DNA from: Seriola aureovittata
Lineage: Eukaryota; Chordata; Actinopteri; Carangiformes; Carangidae
Reading direction: 5' to 3'
Assembly (NCBI RefSeq): GCF_021018895.1
Contig: NC_079369.1
Location: 5,238,694-5,302,693, forward strand
DNA: 64,000 nucleotides
Position 1 is the stretch's first letter. The number at the start of each line of letters is the position of its first letter. The notes under the pieces are model-generated. The model saw nothing but the letters and a program-made list of their open reading frames with translations, was not told the origin of the DNA and made no database searches. Of the stretch, positions 1 through 11,547 are shown in pieces. The translations under genes were made by a program, and so were the position numbers.

Positions 1-59
1 GCACTAGATTGTGTATTTTTTGTGAAAGATGCAAAAGAAAAGATTTCATCAAATTGCAG

Positions 60-638
60 TCAACACCTTCCCACTTATTCATGCAGTTATCTAGTCAGCC
101 TGTTATGTGGAAGCACTGCACTATGTCAAATCCTGCAGATACAGGTCAGGAGCTTCAGTTAATGTTCACATGGGAGAAAAATGTGATCTCAGTGACTTTG
201 ACCACGGCATGATTGTTGTTGCCAGACGGGCTGGTTTTAGTGTTTCTGAAACTGCTGATCTCCTGGGATTCTCTCAAACAAGAGCCTCTAGAGTTTACTC
301 AGTGCTGCCAGAAACAAAAACCATAACACAAGGAGTAGTAGTTCTTTTGGGAGGTCACTCTCTCATCAACAAGGTATTTCTATCCAGTCACCAGAAATGA
401 ATCCCATAGAAAACCTTTGCGATGTGGTAGAACAGGAGATAGGCAGCATGAATGTGCAACTGACAAATCTGCAGAAATTATGTGATGCAATCATAAATAT
501 GAACCAGACTCTCATGGGAATGTTCCCAGCATTTTGTTGAATCTAGCCCACAAAGAACTGATGCTGTTTTGAGAGGAGAGGGAGGCCCCTACCCAGTATT
601 GGTATGGTGTTCCTTATAAAGTGATCAGTGAGTGTATT
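60..638 (+). pseudogene. Tc1-like transposon relic with broken transposase
   Basis: The frame from about 170 reads MGEKCDLSDFD, then ARRAGFSVSETADLLGFSQT. This is the N-terminal helix-turn-helix (paired-like) DNA-binding region of fish Tc1-like transposases. The central catalytic part is missing. From about 385, in a different frame, SPEMNPIENLCDVVEQEIG matches the conserved C-terminal catalytic segment, where DxNPIE-type motifs carry the last acidic residue region. The end near 600-638 resembles the 3' terminal inverted repeat region of this family (TGTTCCTTATAAAGTG...GTGAGTGTA). Internal deletion and frameshift make it a dead copy. It lies inside an ect2 intron or upstream of the first exon seen here. 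Family assignment is from recalled protein motifs, not from a search. Confidence 0.8.
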
Positions 639-1768
639 TGAGACCCCTGGACTGTGTTCAGTGCAATTTCAGATCTTTGGAAGGTCATATTAAGTGCTGT
701 ATGTCATATTATGCACTAAGCTGTAAACTGTAGTCAAAACAGCTGCATGCCTTTTACAATAGGTGTGTGATTTCAGCTTGAAATATTAAGCATGAAATAT
801 ACAATTGTAGAGGATGGTAAAGAAGAAAGATAATTTTGAGAGTAGAGGGAGATCCTAGTATTAAGTCCCTAAAAAGTGCACAGTGAGTGTATATGTGATA
901 CACATTTGGTATGTTGGTTGTAGTTTGGGTATGCAGTGCAATATCCTACGTCCTACACCTTCTCACTATGATGTTTGTAAAGGGAAACTCAGCATATTCT
1001 TAAATACATGCTGAGGTTCTTGTGCACATTCAGTGGCGAGGAGGAAAGGATCTTTTGGCAAAGTAACAAGATAAAAAATGTGATCAATTTATGTGTGTGC
1101 AGTCTATCATTGCTGACACAGTCAGTATGTGTTAATTAGCAGAAGGGCAGCATAAGAACAGGGCAGACAATCATGAAAGAGATGAGGTGGGTGGTGGGGT
1201 TGTTTCAGGACTGTCAGCGACACCTCCTAATGAGCCTGTGTGTGCGTGTGTGTTGATCAGCCACACACATGGATTTCTGACAGTTTGACATGTAGTCCTT
1301 TATGTATATTGAGTGAATCTTGTGTTAGAGTGGGTGGCCTCATTATTTCCCTCCATCATCTCTAGTCATTGATTAACTTCTGTGTTCATATAATCACACT
1401 CACCCTCTTCACTCACACTGCCAAAATAACAATGACCTGTAATGTAGTGTCCTATTTTATCCTCTCCTCCATTTCTTGCTTTTCCTCTTTCCCTCCTTTC
1501 TCTTTCATCTTTCTCAGCTCCTAATTAATGTGACATTAATGAGTTGCATCGTTTACCTCTATGAATGCCTCATTGATTTATTGCTAAGTAAACACTAGCA
1601 GCTTCACCTCCACACTGCAAAATGCACCAACACTCAATTCTAAGACACAAGTAAAAGACTTATACGTACAGGATGTTATTTTGAGGATGCCTTTCTTCAG
1701 ATTTATTTCCATAGTTGCTGTTTCATTTTGTGTATTATATGTTTGGGTGTGTGTGCGCTTCTCTGCAG
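639..1768 (+). other. ect2 intron (3' part), no other gene seen
   Basis: Noncoding AT-rich sequence up to the acceptor CTCTGCAG at 1761-1768. I see no further coding or RNA signal. The upstream ect2 exon that splices to 1769 is not in the window or was not recognised. Confidence 0.6.
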
Positions 1769-1907
1769 ATTGCAAGGAAGCGACACAAGGTGATCAATAC
1801 GTTTAAGAGTCCACTGGGACAGACGAGACCACCGGCACCACTCAAACATATTGCACTGATGCCGCTGTCCCAGATTCGAAGAGTGCTGGATCTGCAGGAC
1901 ACAGAGG
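1769..1907 (+). CDS. ect2: ect2 exon (PH domain part): Rho GEF ECT2
   Basis: This internal exon encodes IARKRHKVINTFKSP and then LKHIALMPLSQIRRVLDLQDTE. It closely matches the human ECT2 PH-domain region (RKRHKVINTFKSPHGQTRPP, LMPLSQIKKVLDI). ECT2 is the guanine-nucleotide exchange factor that activates RhoA at the equatorial cortex and central spindle to drive cytokinesis. Acceptor CTCTGCAG ends at 1768 and donor G|GTAACA starts at 1908. The first base after the acceptor opens a codon (phase 0) and the exon ends after one base of a Glu codon (phase 1). The next exon completes that codon exactly. The 5' exons (BRCT repeats, DH domain, start of PH) lie left of the window. The match is from memory of the human protein and is strong. 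Confidence 0.95.
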
Positions 1908-3824
1908 GTAACAATATGCACACACAGCAATTTAATGAAGTTACCGGTCATCACAACATTTTAAATTTGTCATTTTAGGATGTTTTATGTTCTAAATACC
2001 AACTTCTAATTGAATAAAAGGATAACTACAATTTTCAAATACATCTTCAAACAGCAGTCTCAGACTATAATCATTCCACCAATTAATTCAAGTGTTTTTT
2101 GTTTCTACCCTTCCTAGAGGCTGAACATTGGAAATAGAGGGAAATTCCATACTTATTCATACATATATTCAAACTATACATTTTTGAATATATATTTTGC
2201 ACAAAATAAGAATCGGTGGAGGATTATTTTTTCCTTCCCCTAATCACTTACATGGAAAGGGACTGGAAAGAAATTGATGTTTAAATGGTCTGTGAGAACA
2301 TGAGAAACAATTACAGCAAGTTAAACATTCAGTGTTCATCTGGAAACCTGACTATTATTTTAAGACAAACCTTCAAAAATGTCCTTTTAATAATGTTATG
2401 TCCTTGTAAATTGTTTTACGTAGTTGAAATAAAGTGAGAGCTGGAAATTTAAAACCAGTAAGGACACAATGGAAAGTGGTCAGCAGTCACATTAAAGGTA
2501 TACACAACCAGTAGATAATGGCTTAAAAACATGCTAAGATGAGCATCTTTAGTGTGGATAATGTTACATTTTTGTGGCTGAGACACAAACGTGGCTTGAT
2601 TTATTGTGCTTGGATTGCAAATACATAGCAAGAGAATTGGTAGTGGTAAAATTGTGTCCAGTTCCCTTTTTATGCCCTTGACTTCTGTGTCCCTCCACAT
2701 GATGGACTCGATGAATGACAATGAGCTGAGCTCCACCTTGAGCCGTGTCCAAACTCACTCCCTCGTTGACTCGTTCACTGTCGTTGCTTAATTTTTGCTT
2801 CTGCAATTTGCAGAGACATGCTATTAGTAGTATGTCTATAAAAAACAATATTTCAGTACAAGTGGAAAAGAGCATCTATCTGAATATCCACACACGTATC
2901 ATTCCCTCAGTCCTATTAGTTTCATGCTAGAATTATATTAAATAATAAAAATCACTGAACAACTCATTACCTGTTTAAATCAACTACTAGACGTGACACT
3001 TATCAAAAGGGCCTGCCAGAAACCTGGTTTCCCTTTTTGGCAACTACTAGTACTGTTTGTTTTTTTTTTTCAGATATACCGTATATACAATATTTGCAAC
3101 AACAGAAATGGAGAATAGGTGAAAATGGAAATGCAAACAAAAACTAAATGATAACCCATCAGCATCGTTGAGTAATCAAGAATAGAAATATTAATGCTGA
3201 GGAATGGGAGGATAAGTGAGGCTGCAAAAAGGTACTGGACAGTAAACAAAAGTCAGGCAGAGATGATATTTTGGGATGACTGCACCATACATACTCCTGT
3301 TCATCTCTTTATGGGCTTCCTAATCAACAATATTAAAGATTAAAACATTTTTGTGAAATAAATATCTCCCTACTTTACTATGCAAAGAGTTTTTCTGCTT
3401 AAAGAAGGCTACAGGATCCCACATTTCAGGATACAGTATGACTCTATAACAAGAGTAAGTGAAGGAGGTCCAAAGGCAAGTTCTGTGTGTCCTTAATCGT
3501 CCAACCCTTTAGTTTCATGTGAAAACACATTGTTAAGAGACAAATGGAGTCTTTACACAGAGAACAACAATGATTGATGTTTAAGGAGTTTGGATAAAGC
3601 ACTGAAGTTAATTTGTCTTTTGTTCTTTCCATCTGTCCCTCTTCCCTTTCTCCCCATCCAACTACCTCCCTCAATCATCTTCATGCTTTTTTGTCTCATT
3701 CTCTTCATCTCAATCTCTTCGCTGACTGATTCTCCCCCCTCCCTTCTTTTTGTCATTCTTCATTATCTCTCTCTCTCACTCTATCACTGTCTGTCCTTCT
3801 CGCTCTTTCACTTCCTCCCCTCAG
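1908..3824 (+). other. ect2 intron
   Basis: Noncoding intron of 1917 bp. It ends in a long pyrimidine tract (about 3610-3820, rich in CTCTCT and TTCCCT) and the acceptor CCCCTCAG. Nothing else recognisable was found. Confidence 0.85.
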
Positions 3825-3979
3825 AGTGTGTGAATGCATTCGCCTTGGTGGTTCGGCCCCCGACTGAACAGGAGAACTTGTTGTTCAGCTTCCAACTGGC
3901 CGGAGAGGAAACAGTTAAAAGCGACTGGCTGCGAACACTTTGCCGCCATGTTGCCAACACCATCTGCAGGGCTGATGCG
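3825..3979 (+). CDS. ect2: ect2 exon (end of PH domain)
   Basis: The exon encodes (E)CVNAFALVVRPPTEQENLL followed by WLRTLCRHVANTICRADA. This matches human ECT2 NAFALLVRPPTEQ and WLKMLCRHVANTICKADA. The second block is the C-terminal alpha helix that closes the PH fold, a module that helps place ECT2 at the membrane and restrains its GEF activity. The acceptor is TCAG at 3821-3824. The first two bases complete the Glu codon begun in the previous exon. The donor GTGAGA at 3980 leaves phase 0. Length is 155 bp. Upstream read-through to 3590 is open by chance in the pyrimidine-rich intron and is not coding. Confidence 0.95.
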
Positions 3980-5079
3980 GTGAGAAGCCACACACGCGCA
4001 CACAAAGAAAACTAAGTAGGTAGTTTGACAGATCTGCGGGCAGAGTAGGAAGCTGTGATAGCTCACCTTCACTCTACACTGGAAGATAAAAGTTTTTTCT
4101 CTCATTCTCATCACCATCATCAAGCCTCAGACATGTTAATAATTATCAGTGCTATCAGCTAATACCATAGCATAGTCACGATCACATGCACTCATCTCTC
4201 AATGTCTTTTCAAATAAGTACATTACAGCTATATATTCTACAGTTTATTTCTGTTTTTATATATTTTGGGTTTGGGGTGTATGTGTGTGAGATAAGTTAT
4301 TTATCTGGAAAAAGGCAAATACTTTCCTAATGAATATATTGGACTCGATCAATTGCTGGTTTAATAAACTAAATATTAAAAAGATGGATTTAGATTTTTT
4401 TTTGAAAAACCCAGTAATTTCCTGTATTTATTTATTTTTGCAAACATTACTCAAACAGAAGGAGCTAGTGTATTTATTGTTGACTGTTTTCAGCTGTGAA
4501 TTAACCCACATTTGGTTCTCTAGTGAGTGTTTCCGGCAGAAGGAAGGTATATTTAGTCAAAATAAACTAGCGTGTTTGTTCATAGTAATAAAGGTCCAAG
4601 CCACCCAGTGTGGCTCAGTGAAGCATTTTTTAAAAAGTAAAGAGGAATACAGACTACTCCGGCAGTACTTGCTATTTTTTACCAATTCACTTGTTGTGAG
4701 TTGATTAAGCTTAATGATTACTGAGCCAACTGGAAGATATGGAGTTCAGGCTGTTAGCTGTATTTAGCAGAGCAAACAGCAGGGGGTGATGTTGGCCTCT
4801 GGTCTACCCGCCTCACAGCTGCATTCCTAATGCTGTTTTCACTGGGTCAGCGCTGCAATGTGAATACCAACGAGATGGAGCCCTGCTTGTTAAAAAGAAC
4901 TGCAGGATGAGGGGGAGAGAGAAATAAAGACTGTGTGTGTGAATCTTACTTCTCATTCCCTCTTGCAACTGTTTTGACAGGGAAGCATAATGTAATTATT
5001 GTCATTGATTACATGAATTACACACTTATGGTCATGATTTATTATACTGAGTTTGAGGCTGTATCTTTTTTGTAACCAG
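3980..5079 (+). other. ect2 intron
   Basis: Intron of 1100 bp with donor GTGAGA and acceptor TGTAACCAG at 5071-5079. AT-rich, with no supported internal feature. Confidence 0.85.
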
Positions 5080-5187
5080 GAGGACATGATTCAGTGTACA
5101 GACCCAGACTCACTACAGGTCAGCACCAAGGATATGGACAGCACCCTGAGCAAAGCCTCCAGGGCCATAAAGAAGACCTCTAAAAAG
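5080..5187 (+). CDS. ect2: ect2 exon (basic tail after PH)
   Basis: The 36 codons begin EDMIQCTDPDSLQVSTKDMD and end TLSKASRAIKKTSKK. Human ECT2 has the same block (NTKDMDSTLSRASRAIKKTSKK). This is the start of the polybasic C-terminal tail, reported to help ECT2 bind phosphoinositide-rich membrane during anaphase. Acceptor CAG ends at 5079 and donor AAG|GTAAAC starts at 5188. Both ends are phase 0. Confidence 0.95.
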
Positions 5188-6878
5188 GTAAACGCAGGAC
5201 AATCCATTTCTCATGATTAGCCTTCCCTACTCCTCCAGGGGTGGGTGACTATATCATGTACGGTGAGCAGGGAAGTCATTTTCAAAGTAGCGCTGCTCCC
5301 TGAATGTTGACGATTCAAATCATTAGTGGAGAAGATCCCCAGTCGACTCACATTCTGTCAGTCGAATCAATGCATTTCATCTTCTTTTTTTCTTTTCTTT
5401 TTTTTTTTTAACAGCTTGGTCATTGTACACAGAGAAATTCAGAATGACAGCATGTAAGGCTATGAACTTTTAAAAATCAACTTTTGTTTCAAAATTACTG
5501 AACTATGGGACTAACTGTGATGAAAATAGACGGCGGTGTTTGAAATGGAGGGCAGAACAACACGACTTGTTGTTTGTCTTGTTCGGTGCTGCAACACTTT
5601 AAACTCAGGTGCTGAATACAACAAAGTTGGCTAACCTAGTTTTTAAACCAGATGCTGTTACTGCTGCTGTCCAGTATGACTGACTTTTCAGCTGACAGTG
5701 CTGCCCCGCAGGAGAAACTCATCAAAAACATCAGCAACTAGTGTTGATTAAAAACTAAAAATTATTTTAAATAAGTTAAAGTATGAATGACGAGCACATA
5801 GAATTTAAGAAAAAAAAATCTAAGTGAAAGTGCCAACTTTGACTCTGTGTTAACTCTGAATATCTGTGTTTGGGCACCACCCGAGTTCAGACTGACAGGA
5901 CTATAGTCGTCCTGATCATTATGTTTCTATATACAAACTATTTCAATCAAACCACAGAGACATGAAAGAAAGACATCTAGTGTGTATTGTCTGTGTTTTG
6001 GCAGTAGTAAAACACTGTGCTGGGATTGAAATGTACCTTAGATTTTTTTTAACTGCTCTTTCCAGCTTATCCAGGGAGGGCAGCTAAAGATTGGAATCTG
6101 AAAGAATCTTTGGAGCAAGCAGATAAAGGTTTGACACTATCAAACAGCAAGTGTTTATCTGACTTTACAGCTCCTTAAGGAAATATCAGAGGAAACAATA
6201 ATTGAGTGCAGTGAAGTTAAGAGGTTAAAGAAGGGGCTATGGTGCAGGACGCCTTGCCAATCATTCTGCCAATTTTACTTTTTCTTGGTGTTACTTCTCA
6301 GTAGCTGTCACAGAGGCCAATAACTTTGTGGAAGCTAAGCTGGCAGGGATATCTATAGCTTAACACTAGCCTCCTAAGGTTTCAAATGCTCCAATGCTGC
6401 TGCATCAATGCTCCCTATGTTTTTTTTCTACCAGTCATCTTTTAGCTTTTTCTCTCTTTTCTACTTATGCAGTCACTACATAGCATCAGGCCTTGGTATG
6501 ATGATGATTGCGCAACTGCTTTTTATAATACTGCCTATGATGAAACAAAACTTCAGCAATTACTTTAATACTTAAATTACTCAAGTAACAATAATCTAAT
6601 TTCAACCCACTAATAATAATAAAAAAAACTACACTTTTTCAGTGAAAGCTTTTACATTTGTTCTAACTTTAAAATGCCTCGTACAGATGGTTCTCTGCCA
6701 AAAAGAGCCGACATTGATGTGCTGTGTGTGTGTTGTGTGTTTGGAACAAGTAAAGATCAACAGGTTGTGTAACTGACCTCAGAAGTAATGGATGCTAAGT
6801 GCAAACAGACAAAAAGACTGCAAAACGAAAGAGAAACACATTCATTACTGACAAATTCTCTGGGTGTGTGTTTGCTAG
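5188..6878 (+). other. ect2 intron
   Basis: Intron of 1691 bp ending in GTTTGCTAG at 6870-6878. It includes T-rich stretches near 5385-5410 but no recognisable gene or element. Confidence 0.85.
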
Positions 6879-7013
6879 GTGACGAGAGCGTTTTCTTTCA
6901 CCAAGACCCCGAAGCGTGTGATCCAGAGGGCGTTCATGGCCAGCGGTACTCCAGATGAGAAAAATCAGAGGCTGAGTTACGAAAACCGCATCGGCAGCAG
7001 CTCCACACTGGCT
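6879..7013 (+). CDS. ect2: ect2 exon (tail, VTRAFSF block)
   Basis: The 45 codons begin VTRAFSFTKTPKRVIQRAFM and end with GSSSTLA. Human ECT2 reads VTRAFSFSKTPKRALRRALM here and ends the aligned part at SSTSSLA. The Arg/Lys-rich stretch continues the basic tail. The GTG at 6879 is an internal Val codon, not a start. Acceptor TAG ends at 6878 and donor GTAAGT at 7014 is near-consensus. The exon ends in phase 0, so it can join in frame either to the exon at 11548 or to the one at 16337. The two joins give alternative C-termini. Confidence 0.95.
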
Positions 7014-7949
7014 GTAAGTCTGTTTATTTTCTCAAAGAAATCATCCGTCTTTTACTTGGAAGACAACACACTAACTTTAACAGTATTGTATTTCTTTTAT
7101 TTATCTGTTTGTCTTTTTCAGGACGAACTAACTGATACACAAATGTATACATTTTGTAATGGCATTTGATATTACATCTCTCTCATTCACACTTTGTGAA
7201 AACGGGAAAATAATGACACAATGCCGCATCATATTCTTTTTGATTGAAAGACCAACATGTGTGCTTCAATTGACTTACTACCTAAACACCACACCTTCAG
7301 TGTTCAACATGCATTATTGCATTTCCAGAATTTCCAAAAGTCTTTACAAAATGTGTCTATGTGGTCTCATTTATTTCAACAACATAACACAATTAATACT
7401 GTGTGGCTGTCTCTCTGCTCATCTATCTGTCCATATCTTACTGATCCCCTTACTATTCTCTATATCTCTTCCCCGTTTTGCTGAGAAAGAGGCAATTGAT
7501 CTCTTGATCGGCCCGTGATAGAACAGCTTTCAGTTGTTGTCGTTGCTTTGATCTAACTCGATTAAAAAGCAGGAAAGGGGCATGTGTTCTTATATGTGCT
7601 GGGACTTTTTTCTGCTCTTTGTACGACTGCATTATTTGGGAATTTCCTACTTATTTTCCTACACTTTTTCTGTTAATACTGTACACAATACTGTATTTTC
7701 ATTAACTACTGCAAGTGGGTGTGATGGAGAGAAGGGGGGAAATGTTAAAAGATGTTGAAAAATCTAATTGAAACAATATTCCATTATATTTACACACTTT
7801 TGATGTATAACTCATCTAGCTCATTACCTTGTTGCCAGTGACACAAGGATGCAAATGTAGTCTGTTTAACAGCTGTATTGCAAAATAATTTAAGGATAAA
7901 TATTAGACATATTTTATATTAAACATTTTGCTCATATTAGTTAAGATTA
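7014..7949 (+). other. ect2 intron, first part
   Basis: AT-rich intron sequence after the donor at 7014. The short open frames at 7159-7518 show no recognisable protein and are taken as chance. Confidence 0.6.
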
Positions 7950-8075
7950 GGGATTGACAGGGCCTCTAGTGTCCTAGAGGCTAAGACATATACCATATAA
8001 CCACAACATCCCAGGTTTGATTCTGGCCAGGGAACCTTGTTGCATGGCAAAAAAACCCCAAAAACCAAGCAAACA
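7950..8075 (+). repeat. tRNA-derived SINE head fragment
   Basis: The segment contains GTGTCCTAGAGGCTAAGAC, then CCATATAACCACAACATCCC, then AGGTTTGATTCTGG. This order and spacing resemble a tRNA-derived fish SINE head with a Pol III A-box-like block and a B-box-like block (GGTTTGATTCT against GGTTCGANTCC). The trailing GGCAAAAAAACCCC looks like a degraded tail. It lies in an ect2 intron and is probably inert. Confidence 0.5.
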
Positions 8076-8497
8076 GATTAGGGTGTGACTAAAGGGGCCG
8101 TATACATAAAATAGGTTATTTATTCAAAACTATGCATTTTTTGTCCCCCGTTTCTAAAGATTTATACACAGCTTGCTGATTTCCACTTTGACATTTAGCC
8201 ACAGATAAATGTTTACATGCCTCGAAGCTCAATTTATATTCTATCTTTGCATTGACACAAGGGTCTACATGCCAGATTGTGCCTGCAGAGAGTACACAGA
8301 CAAACATGTCAACATATCAGTGTATGCAACACAAGTGTAGTATAAACAGAACTGTATGCACGTCTTTGCCCATGTCCATTTTGGAGTGTAACCAACTGTT
8401 TTATCACCTGTTTGATATAAATACTTCTGTTTGCTCTACCAGCCTTTAGACCAGGAAAAGAATGGCAAATGAGTGCAGTTCAAAGATTGTTTTTGTG

Positions 8498-8730
8498 AAG
8501 TCAATTTTAATTTATATAGCGCCAAATCACAACAGTTTTCTCAAGGCACTTTTCATGTAGAGAAGGCTGTAGACTGTACTCCTTATAGTATTTGTTACAG
8601 AGACCCAACAATTCCCACCATGAGCAAGCACTTGGTCACACTGGCATGGAAAAACTTCCTTTTAAGAGGCAGAAACCTCGAGCAGAACGAGGCTCAGGGT
8701 GGGCGGCCATCTGCCTGAACCGGTGGGGCT
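8498..8730 (+). repeat. Fish dispersed repeat, forward copy
   Basis: It begins AGTCAATTTTAATTTATATA, then GCGCCAAATCACAACAG and TCTCAAGGCACTTTTC. Later come CATGAGCAAGCACTTGG, GGCAGAAACCTCGAGCAGAA and GGGCGGCCATCTGCC. This is a very common teleost interspersed repeat that I recognise from many fish introns but cannot name with certainty. A reversed partial copy follows at 8793-8970. Confidence 0.65.
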
Positions 8731-8792
8731 GATGGAGAGACAGAGGGAGAGAGAGAGCAGGGTGAAAAACCACTTTGCAATGATAATGATAA

Positions 8793-8822
8793 TCCCGTTC
8801 TGCTCAAGGTTTCTGCCTCCTT

Positions 8823-8854
<32 letters not shown>

Positions 8855-8970
8855 TGCAACTGTCACCAAATGTAAATAGTATAAAGAGAAGGTCTAGACC
8901 TCCTCTATTTGAGTAGTTCCTTGAGAGAACTTCCCTTGTGAATTGGCACTATATAAATGAAATTGACTTG
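8793..8970 (-). repeat. Fish dispersed repeat, inverted partial copy
   Basis: The sequence CCCGTTCTGCTCAAGGTTTC near 8794 is the reverse complement of the GAAACCTCGAGCAGAACG segment at about 8673. The end at 8941-8970 (TTGGCACTATATAAATGAAA) is the reverse of the repeat's start. It is interrupted by a run of about 28 A residues at 8822-8850. Together with 8498-8730 it makes a potential long hairpin in the ect2 pre-mRNA. Confidence 0.6.
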
Positions 8971-9159
8971 AAAGTAACAGCAACAGTAATGATAAGGATG
9001 ATGATAATAATAATGATAATTATAATAGTAGTTGTAGCAGCAGGTGTAGAGCAGGATCATGGGGGCGGTAGGTGGTTTGCAGAAGAAAAAGAGAAAGGCA
9101 CACAGCCTGGGCGCTCAATAACAAACAGTCAAAAAGAATGATGCAGGGGTTTTCAGAAA

Positions 9160-10340
9160 GTTTACAGAAATCTTGTTGGAAGGATAACATGGACTATACT
9201 ATATATACTGAGTTTAACTGATTTATTGAGACTGAAGCTGACCCGCCAGTGGTAGAATGGTTTCAGGTACAAAACTTCAAGTTGTGAAAGTATAAGGAGC
9301 CTACTGAAAGTTAAGGCGTAAAGATGAGTTTTAAGTTGGGATTTGAAGGCCCCAACAGAGTCAGACAGTCTGATGTCAGCAGGAGGGTTGTTCCAGAGGA
9401 AGGGAGTCGGATAAGAAAAGGCTCTGTAGCCAGCAGACGTCTTTTTAACTCTGGGGACAGACAGGAGCCCTAAATTCTGGCAACGGAGAGCACAAGATGG
9501 AATATAAGGTTTAAGGAGATATGGTATGAAGGAGCAAGCCAAATTAGGACCTTGTATGTCATCAAAAGCACCTTAAAGTCTGATTTGACATGAATAGGGA
9601 GCTAATGAGGGAAGCTAAAATTGAAGTAATATGGTGAAATTTTCTGGATTTAATTAAAATTCTAGCTGCAGCATTCTGAACCATTTGAAGACTTTTAATA
9701 CGAGCAAGAGGCCGATCAGAAAGGAAAATGTTACAATAATTAAGTCTCAATGAAACAAAGGCATGAATTAAGATATCAGCATTTGTAATGGACAGAAAGG
9801 ACTGATTCTTAGCTGTGTTATGTAGCTGGGGGAAAAAAAACAATCTTGGTCATGTCTTTAATGTACTGATCGCAGGAGAGATTCTTGGCTGTCAGACTAT
9901 GAGAAATCACACAATTGTCGAGTTGCTGCTACTTGATCAAACTGGTATCTGTGTTGAGCCAGGCCGACAACGAGCATCTCAGTTTTATCTGACTTTAGGA
10001 GCAGAGAGGTTTGAGACATCTGGCTTTTAACAGCAGACAAACAGACTTCTAAATGTTTGTTGTTACTGATTAACTTGGAGAAATGGGCTCCTCTTACAGT
10101 GGAGAGAGCACACTTGTATTTAAACATTCCTGGCACTGGAAGAAGAGAGCTTCTGATTTTTATTTGCACTATTTGTGCTCCAATCTACTGCAGGCCTGCT
10201 TCAGGTTTCCTCAGTAAACCGTGGTGTAGACCTCTTTGATCATCTAGTTTTAGTGGTGAGAGGAGCAACTTAGTCCAGGAGACTTGATAGAGCTGTTTTT
10301 AACTCCCTGGTACAATTTTCAGCAGAGCCAGTTGCTACAG
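9160..10340 (-). pseudogene. L2-clade LINE relic (reverse transcriptase C-terminal part)
   Basis: Several minus-strand open pieces, in different frames, line up in order with the C-terminal half of fish L2-type reverse transcriptases. 10169-9897 contains SQMSQTSLLLKSDKTEMLVV. 9843-9562 contains FVSLRLNYCNIFLSDRP and LQMVQNAAARILIKSRKF. 9542-9162 contains YIPSCALRCQNLGLLSVPR, SYPTPFLWNNPPADIR and AFKSQLKTHLYAL. Stops and frameshifts separate them, so the copy is dead. It lies antisense within an ect2 intron. The 5' extent (to about 10340) is a guess. Clade assignment rests on recalled motifs. Confidence 0.8.
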
Positions 10341-10847
10341 TGAAAGCGGCCAGGACCACCTGTAATTTCTGATCAAGAGGTCTGTAAAGCACCACAAGGC
10401 AGAATGGTCATAGTCTTTCATACTGGAGTGGGTGATTCATAACAGATAGAGATGGTTTCAGTACAAGAGCCTCAAAGGAGTTCAAAGGTAAATTTAAGAT
10501 AATAAATTAGTCTAAAATTGAGTGTATAGATTAATGATACACTCACACCTTGCTTAGTAGCTCGAGCAGCGTGTACATTAGCCTAATCAGGTGGGGAAGC
10601 TTCATTAAGAGGTAAGATAATATTTTGTGACTGTGGGATTCTCTGGTAACAATAGGGCAGCCATCCTTGTGCACAATCATGTGACAAGAGAAGATTTATT
10701 ACAGGACTGATGTATTAGGACAGAATTTGTTTTAGCTAGGTGCCAGCCGAGTGTATGTCTAAGCAAACCTTACAGGATGCTTAATGATAAAGGATAAAAT
10801 GGGAGAAAAATACAAGAAAATAAAATTACACCTCCAAGGGTGAATTA
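10341..10847 (+). other. ect2 intron, unassigned
   Basis: AT-rich intron sequence without a recognised feature. The left part may still belong to the L2 relic. Confidence 0.4.
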
Positions 10848-10935
10848 AGTCAAGTAATTTTTTTTATTTGATAGCTACAATTCACAACATATGTTATCTC
10901 AAGGCACTTTCCAAATAATGCAGGTCTAGCATAAT
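10848..10935 (+). repeat. Fragment of the same fish dispersed repeat
   Basis: AAGTCAAGTAATTTTTTTTA, CTACAATTCACAACATATG and ATCTCAAGGCACTTTCCAAA, followed by CAGGTCTAGCA, match the 5' part of the repeat at 8498 in the same orientation. Confidence 0.5.
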
Positions 10936-11121
10936 AATAGAGTAATAGAATTGAGGACACAATTGGTTTGAAATATGCCCCTTTTTCTCTCAGGACAGAG
11001 AACAGAATGACATGTAACAATGTTCCTGGCCAATTTGAGCTCAACAAGTGGTGAAATCAATTTGTAATCCTTTTTCTTTGGTCTGTATGTTAAATGCTTC
11101 AGGTAATCCTAGCAAACACTT

Positions 11122-11124
<3 letters not shown>

Positions 11125-11172
<48 letters not shown>
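11125..11172 (+). repeat. (GT)n microsatellite, about 24 copies
   Basis: Uninterrupted GT dinucleotide run in the ect2 intron, 375 bp upstream of the alternative exon at 11548. GT runs are typical fish microsatellites and are likely to vary in length. Confidence 0.95.
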
Positions 11173-11174
<2 letters not shown>

Positions 11175-11547
11175 CATCTTGGAGGATTCTTTTTGCCCCA
11201 TTTAACACTGATAGCGCAGGAACTTGTTGAGTTGTCGATGCAAACTTGTGTATTAATATTTCCAGGTATGTGATTTCAAATTTCCACCTACAGATGTCTC
11301 TCCCTTACTCTGCATGAAAACTTAAAGCCTGACATTTGTGTCTTACTTTGTGATATTCATTCTCCCCCATCCTTCCCTCTATGCTCTTATAGATAAAGAC
11401 AAGTGTTTGTCTTTGGTTTCAGCTCCTGAGGATTTTCTCTCCTTGTATTTTGTTTCAGCACAACTATTCTCTCTGTCTCGTCTTGTTTTCCTTCATGATG
11501 TGTAAATTCCTGATCCATATGTGTCTCCCTTCTATTATATACTCTAG

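Noticed and set aside
1703..1978. Other frames over the first ect2 exon (both strands)
   Set aside because: They are shadows of the exon. Only the frame entering at 1769 matches ECT2.
3590..3824. Frame extending upstream of the ect2 exon at 3825
   Set aside because: It is the pyrimidine tract of the intron read through. A proper acceptor lies at 3821-3824 and homology starts there.
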